Assembly: GCF_029227915.1 (NCBI RefSeq)
Contig: NC_079876.1
Coordinates: forward strand, 21,020,001 to 21,084,000
DNA: 64,000 nucleotides
Direction of reading: 5' to 3'
Origin: Hydractinia symbiolongicarpus
Lineage: Eukaryota > Cnidaria > Hydrozoa > Anthoathecata > Hydractiniidae
The translations under genes were made by a program, and so were the position numbers. The notes beneath the pieces are model-generated. The model was given only the letters and a program-made list of their open reading frames with translations, did no database searches and was not told the origin of the DNA. Below are positions 8,434 to 20,500 of this stretch, piece after piece; the first letter of the stretch is position 1, and every line of letters begins with the position of its first letter.

Positions 8434-8982
8434 CTACCACCCCATCCTTTTTTTACTTATATGTCGCGCCGTGTGAGCCAGGACCAGGAGCAGTGCCAGG
8501 ACTTTTCCCAGTGTGCAATATACAAGAATGCCCAAGTCCGCCATCGCATCCTTTACCACGGGGTCCTCGCTAAATTTCCTACGGAGATCCTTGACATTGT
8601 CGATGTCCATGAAATTACTTACTAAGTTGTTATAAATGTGGACGGCATGACTACCCAACGCTTTTGCGGTCCTTTCCCCCTTCTCTTGAAGCTCTCTTTG
8701 TACGTACTCGGCGTGTACCTTTTCAATCGCCTCATCAGGGACCTTGTCAATAAAGCCTTCTGTACATTTTTTAGGTAGGAGATGTCCCTTACCTTTATGC
8801 AAGGATTCCTTTAAAAGTTGGCGCTTATCCGTGGGTTTTTCGACATGCTCAAAGCCTGCTTCTGCAGAGTCAAATACTTGTGCAATCTCTGTCATCTTTA
8901 TTAATAGTTTTTTGTATCGAAAAAAACAAAACTCAATCAGGGCATAAGGCAGAAGTTTAGCGATATACAAACACACTTTCAT
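8434..8982 (-). CDS. Membrane protein TM3, copy A (182 or 153 aa)
   Basis: The frame opens with a hydrophobic stretch (MKVCLYIAKLLPYALIEF) and then an internal start at 8895 (MTEIAQVFD). Both starts have AATAAA within a base of ATG. Copy B also keeps an in-frame hydrophobic leader (IYLCIAVLPHALIVF) before MSDLADIFD, so the longer form may be real, with a signal anchor. The body contains EKP-DKRQ-LK, a charged middle and a C-terminal hydrophobic segment (ADLGILVYCTLGKVLALLL). It is the last gene before PolB in copy A. Function is unknown. Confidence 0.6.
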   Translation of the reverse strand: MKVCLYIAKLLPYALIEFCFFRYKKLLIKMTEIAQVFDSAEAGFEHVEKPTDKRQLLKESLHKGKGHLLPKKCTEGFIDKVPDEAIEKVHAEYVQRELQEKGERTAKALGSHAVHIYNNLVSNFMDIDNVKDLRRKFSEDPVVKDAMADLGILVYCTLGKVLALLLVLAHTARHISKKRMGW

Positions 8983-8994
8983 GTTTATTCATGG

Positions 8995-11900
8995 TTAAAC
9001 CGCAAGCGGAGAGGTATGTACGCCGTCGTCATGTACAACCCTCTTATCGTAAAACGCTGAGAGACAAAGCTTGTTTTGTTCATATGTGACCATACCCTGG
9101 TTGTGCACCCGGAAACCTACGTTTTTCGCCATGTCTAGACCACCCCTCAGTGTACTCAGGTACACCAAGTTACGGCATTTTGCTTTTTCGACATTCCCCT
9201 GCACGAAAATTTCGTACCCTTTTTTTCTTCAACGAAATAGCACTTGGCCGTCAGGGCAATCATCCGAAACCCAATGAATTCTGCTTTGAATAACCCTCCT
9301 GTTCGACTGGATTACTTATCAGTGACAAGCCAGTTTTTCACGTCTTTATCGTACTCGTCAGGTAGTTCGGGGCGAACGATATCCCGCAACTCTTCCCCAG
9401 AGATGGCAAAATAGGCACTGTCAGTGTCCAAATACACGTACTCAAAATCTCGACGATCCACGTACTTGTCTAGGAAGTCGTAGTAAAATTCGAGCATGCG
9501 AAGTTTGGCCAATTGATACACCGCAATACCACACTGGTAGGCTCTATCGATAGTACATTTGTGTTTACACCTTCTTACCTCATACGCATCCCCGATCTCT
9601 TCGAAGTCCTCGAGGTATGGACTTCGGAGGGCTGCATCAACCTCATTTTCATCCCTCGTAAAAGTAGTATTTGCGTGCCTCGCTAGGTCTTCATTCATCT
9701 TGCCGTAGAAGCTGTTGCCCTTTAGCTTTGCCGTATCCCCTGCAATACGCTTGTCGGGATCTTTATCAGCTTCCCGTGGTGCATCGGCAATCTCCTTAGG
9801 AAGCCGTGCAAAGGGCTTACCTCGGGTGTACTTGAGGAACTGGTAAAAGGCAGTCACTTTCAGCCCATGGTCAAGGTACCATTTCAGTAGGGGCAAGATT
9901 TTTTTGGTTTTCATTAATCCCAGGAGCTTACGCGTACCCGGAACACGCTTGCGCCGCGTAGTTTTTAAGTACTCGTGCATGTGCTCCGGCATTTGATTGT
10001 CAGGTATCTCTTTCACCAAAAACAGTGAAGATATTTCACTAAACGTTTCACGCAGATTTTCAGGGACCTCGATATCGACCTGCGCAAAGCCAAAGAGCGA
10101 TCCATCTAGCACACGCGTTAGTATCATGATGTTGTCGTACCCTAGAATGGTCTTACATTTTTGGGGTTCCTTGTACACGTGAGATCTGAAACCTGTCACG
10201 TCTCGTTCATGGTATCTACAGAATACGATAGCGGGACCCCCAACTATCCCTGTTCGCAAAAGGTCGTGGGCCTCGTTCTTTGTACATTTTTCACATGTTT
10301 TACGTACCTCTTTACAATTCTTACAAGTTTTGCTATAGCAAGAGTCTTCGCATTTGTGTCTGCAGGGTCTCCCGGGGTGTATAGCTCTAACTTTCGGTTC
10401 AGCCGTAGGGATATGTTCAACACGTAACGCATCGATACACCTGGAATACTTACCGCATCTTTCAAAATGTCTGTATCGTCCTTATAATACTCCAACCTCG
10501 TCTTGTTCACGGCTTCAATGAACGGTTCCACATCGGTCAGGTTGTACTCGCACGGCCAGTCCATCATGGTGACGCAGCCTCGCCTGTAAAACTCAGCGCA
10601 GAAGGTATCGTCGCGAGACAGCATGTATTCCAACTAAAACGGCTATAGAAGTCCTTGTGCGCGACAGGCCCAACGAGGTCCAACTTGTCATGGCTCGTCA
10701 GCCATTCGTAAGGAAACACAAGCTTCTCAAGCTTGCATTCCAACGACTTGCACCAACCGTCATAGCTTAGACCGGGAGCAAGAAAATTTTTGATATCGAG
10801 AAATTTAAACCTTGAGGTGGTGAGGAACATTTAGTCGTTATCTTTCTTCGCCACCTTGATCTTACTACCCCTTTGCGCAAGTTCTTCGACAAAATACCGC
10901 TTGATAAAAATTAATGTCATATTTCCCATTGCTGAACCCTATTACAGCTACTTGATTTACCCACTCGTGCTCAATGAACATTGGGTCTCTGTTCAAACTA
11001 TCGGCAATACCAACACTTATGGGAAAATGTCTCGAAAGGTATGTTAGATCAGAGGTTTGCTGGAAATTTAAAGGTGATAGAAGGGCTTCGAAATCAAACA
11101 CAATATAATGTGGGTAATGCCTAAATTCCTTCTGAAAGTACCTATTGATTTTGAGTGGTTTTTCACATTCCCAAGCCGTGACGAGTTTGTAACCCTGTTC
11201 CCGTATCATCCTTTCCTTAGACTGGGTTGCGCCGTAACGATTCTTGTCATTGTTGGTTTTGTTGGTTCTCTCAGGCTGACAGGGGCATCCGTGCCACTTA
11301 CAACCATTGTACTCATATACGGTCTTTGTGATAGGTTCATAGCCATCAATTTTCCACTCTTTCTTACCATCACGTATAACGCGCTCACCGCCATGTCGAC
11401 AGAGCGCATGATGAATATGTCTTTCAGTTTGTTTTGAGATGTATTCGATCCATTTTGAGGCATCGTAGCTATACCCCTCATCGTAAAAGACCTTTTCGGC
11501 CCTGCTCGGTATACGTTACACTTTGCCTCCTTTGCAGATAATCGTCGTTTGACACCCTTGCATTCGTTCCTCTTATGCCGCGTGAGATTCCAAACCTCGT
11601 TAAAAACTTGGCCGCATACCTCGCATTGCCAGTGTTGGGTCAGCATCTAAATCCTTGATGTAAAAACAGTGCCCGTCCAGCATACCAAGATTGATAGTGG
11701 TGGCTAAACCCTTTTTGTACTGCTTTTGACCATAGACGAATCGCCATGGTGCTTTCTCAGAGTTTGTCTTGGGCTCAAATACTCTAATGTTGATTTTTAA
11801 TTGTTTGGCAACGCCCTCCAGATCCACCAGCCTCGTAGGTCTCACATATTTACGTTTTAGCTTGGAGTCCTCGTAGTACTCTCGAGCTAGCGTGAGGGCT

Positions 11901-12286
11901 GGTTTTGCTAGAAACTCCATCCCTCGTTTTACATTAACCCTATCCCTTACAGCTAAGCACCTTCCAAAGCATTAGCTGTCCGTTCGTTTTATCTTCCCGT
12001 CCATGGCGTAAATGCACCTCTTATTTCGCAACCAATCCGGGAGAGGGCCGCATCCCTAAAGGGGTTCACGCGTGCTTATCACCTTGATCTGTACGTGATC
12101 AAAGACAATTTTGCCTTCATAGGCCTCCAGGGTCTCAGTGGTCCTAACAGGTGGTAAATAAGCCTTAGTCCAAGACTCGCCATCCTTCAGATCAAGACGC
12201 CTCATCTTACATTCTACTACGAACGCTTCGATTTCCGCTATACTTGATAGTGACCTGGAGCTCTTAGTTTTGTGGTAGTCAGACAC
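8995..12286 (-). pseudogene. POLB: Protein-primed family B DNA polymerase, copy A, multiply broken
   Basis: Pieces in several frames reconstruct the domain order. An OTU-like region ends in LDGHCFYIKDL, followed by a C2H2-like finger (CEVCGQVF...LTRHKRNEC, about 11570-11640). Next are exonuclease motif I VFDFEALL, exonuclease II VIGFSNGKYDIN, polymerase motif A remnant LGYDN, motif B KLKGNSFYGKM and motif C YVYLDTDSAYF. The spacing between motifs A and B fits protein-primed polymerases of Polintons. At least six frame breaks and two internal deletions (one after FIEH, one within motif A) inactivate it. The first codon is GTG in both copies. Confidence 0.8.
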
Positions 12287-12292
12287 ACCACC

Positions 12293-12535
12293 TCAACCTA
12301 TGTAAATATCACAGCTGAAGCTGTACACAACCTTAACGCGCATGTCTATATGAAGCGTGATTTTTTGCATGATGGCGTCCTTTAATGGTTGGTTCAAATG
12401 CTTGTTGAACCGCCATGTTTTAATCCTATTTCCATCTTCCCTTGCTTCCTGTTCGACCTCAGTGCGAAGCGTTGTCCCTCCCGAAATTTGTTCCTTTGCC
12501 TTGTTATAGTAGAAGGCAACGGTATCCCCCACACT
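12293..12535 (-). pseudogene. Protein X fragment upstream of PolB, copy A
   Basis: About 80 residues ending RVKVVYSFSCDIYIG. It is homologous to 29009-29410, sharing NRIKTWRFNK-LNQPL-DAIM-KIT-H-DMRVKVVY-FSCDIY. Relative to that copy a block of about 40 residues is missing in the middle. The N-terminal end stops abruptly at about 12535, where sequence from the 3' end of a coiled-coil gene begins. This junction joins copy A to copy B. The gene is conserved next to PolB in both copies; no family was recognised. Confidence 0.5.
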
Positions 12536-13996
12536 CCGGATCCTCTACGACCTTTTCCCCTCCTCCTAACGTAGGCCACGACAAAAGTAGCTACGGCAGT
12601 TAAAGCCATGTACAAGTGCCTAGCTGCGAACTCGACGACTCTCGCTGCTACTCTGAAGAAGAACGAGACCACTCTGCCGATGATCCCCGGCAAGGCGGCA
12701 CCCGCTTCGGCTGCTAGATACTTGAGGAACTTCCGAGTCTTCCCAGCTGCTTTTGCACATAACCCTTGCCGCTTCCTCCTCCCGCAGCAGCACCTGCTGC
12801 AGCACCCCCTGCTCCCGTAACCGCGAGGATGATAGTAGATATCAGCAAGTCCATAGCACTCACGATGCTCGCTATAGTGATCCCTTGCTCTTGGAACAAC
12901 GTTTTGAGCTTTTCGACCAAGGTTTTATAATCACCAGCGATTTTCAGCAGAGTATCCTTGATGCTCCGCAGCTGACTATAGGTCTAGGAGGATAGCACTT
13001 CGTGCGAAGCTACTGCTGTTTCCCTTTCACACCTCGGATCTTTTCCAGATCCGCCTTGGCTTTGACGATGTTCTCGTCCTCGATAGCTACCTGTTCCTGG
13101 GATGATCCGGGTGTGGCTTTCTTAGCCTCGAGCTCTTTGATCTTACCCTCTATCCTCCCGATCTCAGCGTCGTAGACAATCATCTTTTTGTCCAAGTGCT
13201 CGACATGACCACTTATCGTTTGAAGTTCAATATCTAACGATCTTCTCTCACGCTCAAGAAAGGCGCTACCGCCCAAGGAAGTCTCTTCGATCAACGCTCT
13301 CGTGTCCTTAACGATATCCTTGAGCAGCGACAACATTTTGTTACCATCGGCGCCCGTACCCACGACCTTATCCAAGACGAGAACAATCGTCCGGGCCACT
13401 GCCTTGAATTTATTGACTATGCTCAGTGTAGCCTTGATCGTTGCAGCATCCGCATTAACATATTCAGTGAACCCCATGGCACGCACACGCTCCTGCCCTA
13501 AATTCCCCAACAGGGTAGGTCCAACGGATCTCAGCACACCTTTTTGTTTTGTCATGAGAGCCACACCATCGTAAAAAAGCCGTTTATTGTCATCCAGCTT
13601 AAAGTCGTCGTAAGTTGTCGCATCTAGCTTCGGCACCTTCTTCAGCCCCTCCCAAAGAGCTTTGTAAAATCTAACAACATCCGATCTTTTCACCCTTTCC
13701 GGTTGAGTTAGCGCGGTGTCGTCTACTTCCCCCTCCAGCAACATTTTCAACCATTCCGGCAAACCCTGCCGCGAGGAGATAGGCCTCAGCTGTTTCTCAG
13801 ACGAAAGCCCCTCTTCCCTACTGAAAGAGCTCTCCTCAGACCGAAGGTCCTCGGGTTTACTGAAAGATGTCTCATCGGGCCTACTGAAGTGATGCTCCAC
13901 GGGCACGGGGGTCTCACTAGGGACGTTCACGGGCCCGAGATCATTCATCTGTATATCTCCCCCCTGTGTAAAGTCTTTGAATGCTGTATCTGCCAT
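12536..13996 (-). pseudogene. Coiled-coil membrane protein, copy B, broken
   Basis: Starts MADTAFKDFTQGGDIQ in an AATAAATG context and matches the intact 432-residue copy at 3535-4833. The acidic N-terminus contains repeated S-F-S-x-E/P units (EETSFSKPED-like). The first ~328 codons are open, then the frame breaks near 13010, and again near 12700 between the first hydrophobic segment (about 12790-12900) and the last two. The natural stop is missing: the frame runs from YVRRRGKGRR straight into the X-gene sequence of copy A, marking a deletion junction. Function is as for the intact copy, unknown. Confidence 0.65.
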
Positions 13997-14027
13997 TTAT
14001 TCAACCCTCACAACCCTACTAATAAAC

Positions 14028-14474
14028 ATGTACGGAACCAAACTTGATCCTTAAAGGGTAAGAAGCAGCGCGTCAAAGTAAGCCATATCCCCAGCACTAT
14101 CAATCAGAACGAAGACTTGTATGTGGACGTGCCAAAAATGGTTCAGAACGATGTAATTTTCCCGGGCTCTCTCAAGTTCCTCTTCAACCTGGAGATTACT
14201 GGAGCAAACACCAAGCGCACAATCGTCAGCAACATTGACAAAGCCTTGGTGCAAGATCTTCGCATCTCTCTGGATGGCCATGAGATACAAAGAACCAGCG
14301 ATTACAACGTATTCGCTATCTATAGGACTTGTGGCTCCCCAAATACGATCGCGAGAACAATTTGATCCTTGAGGGTAAAGACTCGCGCGATGGTACCATC
14401 AGAGCTCTGCAAGTCAAAGCCAGTGATGTCACAGGGGATGTCGAAGAAAAAGCGATCGCGGCAGCATATGGCAA
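14028..14474 (+). pseudogene. Capsid protein 5' part, copy B, cut by LINE-1
   Basis: The ATG at 14028 sits after AATAAAC and gives MYGTKLDP before a stop caused by a deletion. Homology resumes at once (KKQRVKVSHIPSTINQNED) and runs through the first jelly-roll-like half to AAAYGK. At 14470-14474 the sequence GGCAA marks the left copy of the LINE-1 target duplication. Frameshifts are also present near 14330. The 3' remainder is at 16289-16735. Confidence 0.65.
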
Positions 14475-14483
14475 AGCCTGCAA

Positions 14484-16055
14484 CGAGAATATAAACTTTG
14501 AGGAGGTAGATGACAACACAATCAAAAAACTTTTTACTAATTTAAACATAAATTCCTCTACAGGTAGAGACAAAATACCCCCAAAGCTTGTGAAGTTAGC
14601 TAGTGAATATCTGATTGGCCCATTGAAAAATGCTATAAACAGCAGCATAAAATTGAATATTCTTCCCGATGGAGCCAAACGTGCAACGGTAGCACCTCTT
14701 GACAAAGGAGGCAAAGACAAACATAGCATTAGAAATTTTAGACCTGTCAGTGTGTTGAATGTATTTTCAAAATTCTATGAAAACATAATGAAGGATCAAA
14801 TCATGTCTTTCATAGAATCGAAACTTTCAATATTTTTGTCAGCCTATCGGAAAAACTATAATACACAGCATGTCTTAATTCGTTTACTAAAAGAATGGAA
14901 GAAAAAACTGATATGAATTACGTGGTTGGTGCAGTCTTAATGGATCTATCAAAAGCTTTCGATTGCGTGCCACATGATTTACTAATCGCTAAACTTGAGG
15001 CATATGGATTTGAAATTAATGCCCTGAAATTTGTCCTGTCATACCTAACAAATAGAGAACAATCTACTCGTATAAACGGACACTACAGTCTTTTCCAAAT
15101 AATTCTTTCAGGTGTGCCGCAAGGATCAATCTTAGGCCCGATAATTTTTAATATTTTTCTTAACGATATTTTTCTTTTTATAACCAGAAGTGACCTACAC
15201 AACTATGCTGATGATAATACATTGTAAAACTTTTCCAATTCAATTCCAAACCTCATTAAAATTTTAGAAGGTGAGTCTGAGCAGGCATTAGCATGGCTAC
15301 ATGAAAATAAAATGATTGCTAACCCTGACAAATTTCAATGCATTATCATCAGCAAAGATAGGATAGAAAACACAAGTAGTAAACTGATAAGAATCGGAGA
15401 TAAAAACATATATTCGCAAGACACAGTTAAACTGTTAGGAGTCAAAATTGACAATAACCTTAGATTTGATCAGCACTTAAATGAGGTTTGCGAGAAAGCC
15501 TCTGCGCAACTAAATGCCTTGTATAGATTTAAAAACATACTTCCTTTTAAAGCTAAGAGTGTCTTAGCAGAAAGTTTTGTGTATTCAAACTTTAACTACT
15601 GTCCACTTATTTGGAATTTCTCATCTTCAAAATCACTTTCTAGGGTCGAAAAACTCCATAAGCGAGCTCTAAAATTTGTAGATAGCGGATATTCAGAGAG
15701 AAAAGAAATGTACATTTCTAGCAAGAACAAAAGTAACTACATGAAAATTATGAGAATAAGAAATCTATGTATAGAGATTTTTAAATCTCTTAATAATTTA
15801 AATCCGCCATTTATGTTAGACATCTTTCAACGCAGCGAAACAAACAGGCCAGTACGAAGTCAATATGTAAATAATCTTAAAACATTGAACTTTAATACTA
15901 AAAATTTTGGGGAAAAATGTCTTCGCTCATTGGGGCCTAAAATTTGGAATACTTTACCTTCCGAATTGAAAAGTTGTAACAGCCTTAAAAAATTTAAAAC
16001 AAAACTAAAGGAGTATGATTTCAGTCACTCGGTCTATTTAAATAAAATTTCATAA
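14484..16055 (+). pseudogene. Reverse transcriptase fragment of LINE-1
   Basis: The reverse transcriptase domain starts within the fingers region (RPVSVLNVFSKFYE). It includes motif A (LMDLSKAFDCVP), motif B (SGVPQGSILGPIIFN) and the YADDNT active-site motif, followed by the usual C-terminal region ending near LPSELKSCNSLKKFK. A frameshift around 14905, a stop after DDNTL (15225-15227) and a frame break before 15312 make it non-functional. The endonuclease domain is lost through 5' truncation. Family: CR1/jockey-like non-LTR elements, by motif resemblance. Confidence 0.85.
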
Positions 16056-16186
16056 CTTTTATACATTTTTCATAAAACTATAAACTGATTTGATTAGTTT
16101 CCTGGATATTAATAAATATGTATTCATTTATTTTTTTATATCAGGAAGCTATATGTACATAGTTTTTCTCCGACGTTAAATAAATT

Positions 16187-16735
<549 letters not shown>

Positions 16736-17560
16736 AAGAAGGTAACCCACTGGCTGACTCGTCAGCTGCTCTGGCTCCGGCATAAACCGAACGAAATGCA
16801 TCAGTTTGACCTGCTTTACATGCCTCACGACAAAGTACACGGCAACTTGTACAAATACATCCTCACAGGCATCGATGTGGCCTCGAGGTACAAGGTAGCT
16901 AGACCATTGAGAACCAAAAATGCCAGCGAAGTCGCTGACATGATCAAGGACATTTACAAGGCCGGACCTTTACGATACCCGAAGACCTTCCAGTGCGACA
17001 ACGGCTCGAAATTCAAGTCGGACGTGACTAAGCTGCTAGAAAGCAAAGGGGTCGAGATCAAACGCACGGCCACCAAGTACCCCCACACTTTTACGGCGTT
17101 TGTCGAGTCCTATAACAAGGTGCTCGCGGAGAGACTCTTCAAGCCCCAGGATGGTCAAGAGTTGGTTTCTGAGGAGATAAGTAGTACATGGGTCAAACAC
17201 CTCTATACTATCGTCAAAAGTCTCAACAACACCAAGACTGCCATGATCCGGATGAAACCTAGTAGGGCGATCAAGCTCGATGAAGTCCCGCTTGTGAAAG
17301 GTGGGCAGCACCCAGAGGAAAAGCCATTACCTGAGGATGGGCTCTACCTCTATCTGCTGCAGCCGGGACAAGAACACGGTGATCAGAGAAAACGCGCAAC
17401 GGACGCTTTTTGGAGCAAGAGAACGTATAGGTTGGACCGTATCGTAGCTGGTACCCGTCTGTTATACTATCTCGCAGGTGGTGCTCCTGATCGAAGCTTT
17501 ATGTCAGAGGAGTTGATGCAAATACCCGAGGATGTTGAAGTACCTCCGGAGCAATGGTAA
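16736..17560 (+). pseudogene. INT: Retroviral-type (rve) integrase, copy B, N-terminally truncated
   Basis: The frame reads PKKKVTHWLTRQ and then NEMHQFDLLYMPHDKV. All three acidic positions of the rve catalytic core can be seen: Asp in QFDLLYM, Asp in CDNGSKF and Glu in FVESYNKVLAERLFK. This integrase type inserts Polinton DNA into host chromosomes. About the first 45 residues are lost through the deletion fused to the capsid gene. The core itself has no stop over 254 codons. The C-terminus EVPPEQW is followed by the LINE-2 target site. It is shorter than copy C, which has an extra 24-residue insert. Confidence 0.8.
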
Positions 17561-17561
17561 A

Positions 17562-20500
17562 TTTCTCAAGTCAGTTGCCAGCTCTTGCAGAGCCGTCAGG
17601 CAAACTTGTGAGCGTAGTTAAGGTGAGCCACAGGTTCACCTTAATACTTACCCTCCCTATACAAAAAAATGTTCGGGTATCCCTGGATGAGGTTAAGGTT
17701 TGGCTTACGGTTTTCCGAGTGAGCAAAAAGAATTTTTGTACAAACGATGGTGTTAGCATTACGATGAATGCAGAGGATATGTATGAGCAGGAGAACTTTG
17801 CTTTATCATCTTTATTTACACAGAAGAAAAATTATTCGAAATTCAAACCGAGATCGTTGTTACACATTTTGTTGATCATATGTGGAGATGTGGAGACATG
17901 TCCCGGTCCTAATCCATGTATGGAGAATTTGATAAAGAAAAAAGGAATACGCATATTTCATCAAAATATCAGAGGGTTATTACAAAGTTTTGAAAAAATC
18001 CAATCGTTTTTTGGTTTGTATAAAAACGTAGATTTATTAACACTATCCGAAACACATATTCATTCTCACAGTTTTAACGATGACGATAGTTTGTATCAAA
18101 TTCCGGGGTACAAGTTCATTAAAAAGAACAGAACAAATGGTACCCACGGTGGTGTTGCCATGTATATATCAAATAAAATCAGTTGGAAACGAAGAAAAGA
18201 TCTTGAAAGAGATGAAGTTGAAGGTATCATTATAGAAATATTCCAGAAAAACTCAAAAAGTTTCTTAGTTGGGAGTTTTTACAGACCCCCGGATGGGTCA
18301 AATTATCTTCACGCACATTTTAACAACATTTTCGATGATATGTTAACTCTCATTAACAGTACAAATCTTGAGACTATAATCCTTGGGGACTTCAATGTTA
18401 ACTACGGAAATAGAAATATATGCAGAGAATTAAAAGACTTGATTACTTTGCACGGTTTTGTTCAATTGATAACTAAACCAACTCGAGTGACTGAAGATAC
18501 GAGTACTATAATTGACATTATTTTAACTAACAACAAAAGTTTAATATCTACGGTTGATGTAGCACCATTAGATTTCAGCGATCATGACATGATAGGATGC
18601 GTGCGTAAAATGAATCACGTTAAATACCAATTCAAAACTATTACATGTCGTAATTATTCAAAATACAACAAATCGCATATGTGCCGTGATCTTGAATCGG
18701 AAGAGTGGAATGCACTTTATGATATGACTGATGTAAATCGTGCATGGACATTTTTCAAAGATATTTTAACAACGGTATATAACAAGCATGCTCCCAAGAT
18801 AACCAAACGAGTAAAGGGAATACATTGTCCATGGCTCACACAGGAAGTAAAAGGGCAGATTAATCATAAAGATCAATTGTTACGCAAAGCGCGAAGATCT
18901 AAAAATAAAAACGACTGGACTTCATTTAAAATTGCCAGAAACCACTGCAACAATTTAGTTCGAAAAGCAAAAAGAACTTACCATCAAGATTTATTGTACG
19001 AAAATCGAAAAAATCCTCAAAAATTTTGGAAAGCTTTAAAGTCAGTTTTTCCGTCCAACAATAAAACACCTGAATCGTTAGTAAAACCTGTTGACGACCA
19101 AGCCAGTAACCGTTCGAAAGCAAACAAGTTTTGTAATTTCTTTAGTACTGTTGCTCGGGATTTGAAGAATCGTTTTATACCACTCGTCAATTTCGCTTGG
19201 AAACGTCAACAACAGAATCGCTCTAGAACTGAGGAAGTCTTTGAGTTTTCGTATGTCAGCAAAGTGTACATCCAAAAAGAACTGAAATCGTTAAAGCGTA
19301 GCAAAGCAACTGGATTTGATAATTTACCTCCTAACTTGATAAAGGACAGTGCCGAGATGATTTCAAAACCAATGGCATTCATTGTAAATCTTTCTTTAAA
19401 GACCGGAGTTATGCCAACTGAATGGAAAATTGCTTTGATCAAACCTCTTCACAAATCTGGAGAACGAGCAAATCCTGATAATTACCGCCCTATTTCAATA
19501 CTGCCTGTGCTGTCCAAAATTATGGAAAAAGCTGTCCACAACCAATTGAGTGAATATTTAGAATCCAACAATTTACTGTCAGAGAAGCAATTTGGCTACC
19601 GTAAAAAGAGATCGACCGAGCTTGCAACAGCATTATTGTTAGATGATATAAGAAAAGCTGCAGACAAAGGAAAAATTACTGGCGCGATATTCATTGACTT
19701 ATCGAAAGCTTTCGATACCCTTGGACACGCAACCCTTCTAGCAAAGTTAAAACAATATGGGGTAAGCAATGTCACACTTCAGTGGTTTGAGAGCTATTTG
19801 TTTGACAGAAAACAAATTGTTGGTTTTGACGATGTGTTATCCGATCCTTATCCGGTTTTGTGTGGGGTGCCACAAGGTTCTATCCTTGGACCTCTACTGT
19901 TTTTAATTTTCTTTAACGATTTTCCGGACATTCTGAAAAAAGCTGACGTTGTGGAATTCGCTGATGATACTGTTATCTACGTTTCTTCAAACAAAATTTC
20001 TCAGATAGAAGAATTGTTAAATAATGATTTAAAGAACATCAGCTCATACTTTCGTGAAAATGAACTTGTGATTAATTTAAAACCTGGAAAGACTGAGTGC
20101 GTGCTATTTGGGACAGCAAAAAGATTAGCAATGTCAAAAGCTGACTTTGCATTGCTTTTTGACGGAGTACCAATCAATGTGACTACATCTTATAAATATC
20201 TTGGTACAGTAATCGATCACACTCTTAATATTGGTCCGCAATTTGATAGTATGTACAAAAAGTCCTCGTCAAAGTTAAGGTTGTTGTGTAAACTCAAGTA
20301 TTTCTTGAACGAAGAAGCTATCAGACGTGTTTATCGATCTATCATACAATCTGTTATTCGATATAATTGCTTGTCATTTTTAAATTTAACAGCAACACAA
20401 TCACAAAAATTACGATCGTTGGATAGACGAGCAATAACGATAACAAAAGATGCGAGTATCAACACATCAGACATGATTAAAAAACATGCTGTTAAGTTGG

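Noticed and set aside
17554-17763. LINE-2 protein starting at 17554
   Set aside because: That ATG lies in the integrase gene across the insertion point. The open upstream frame is a chance fusion.
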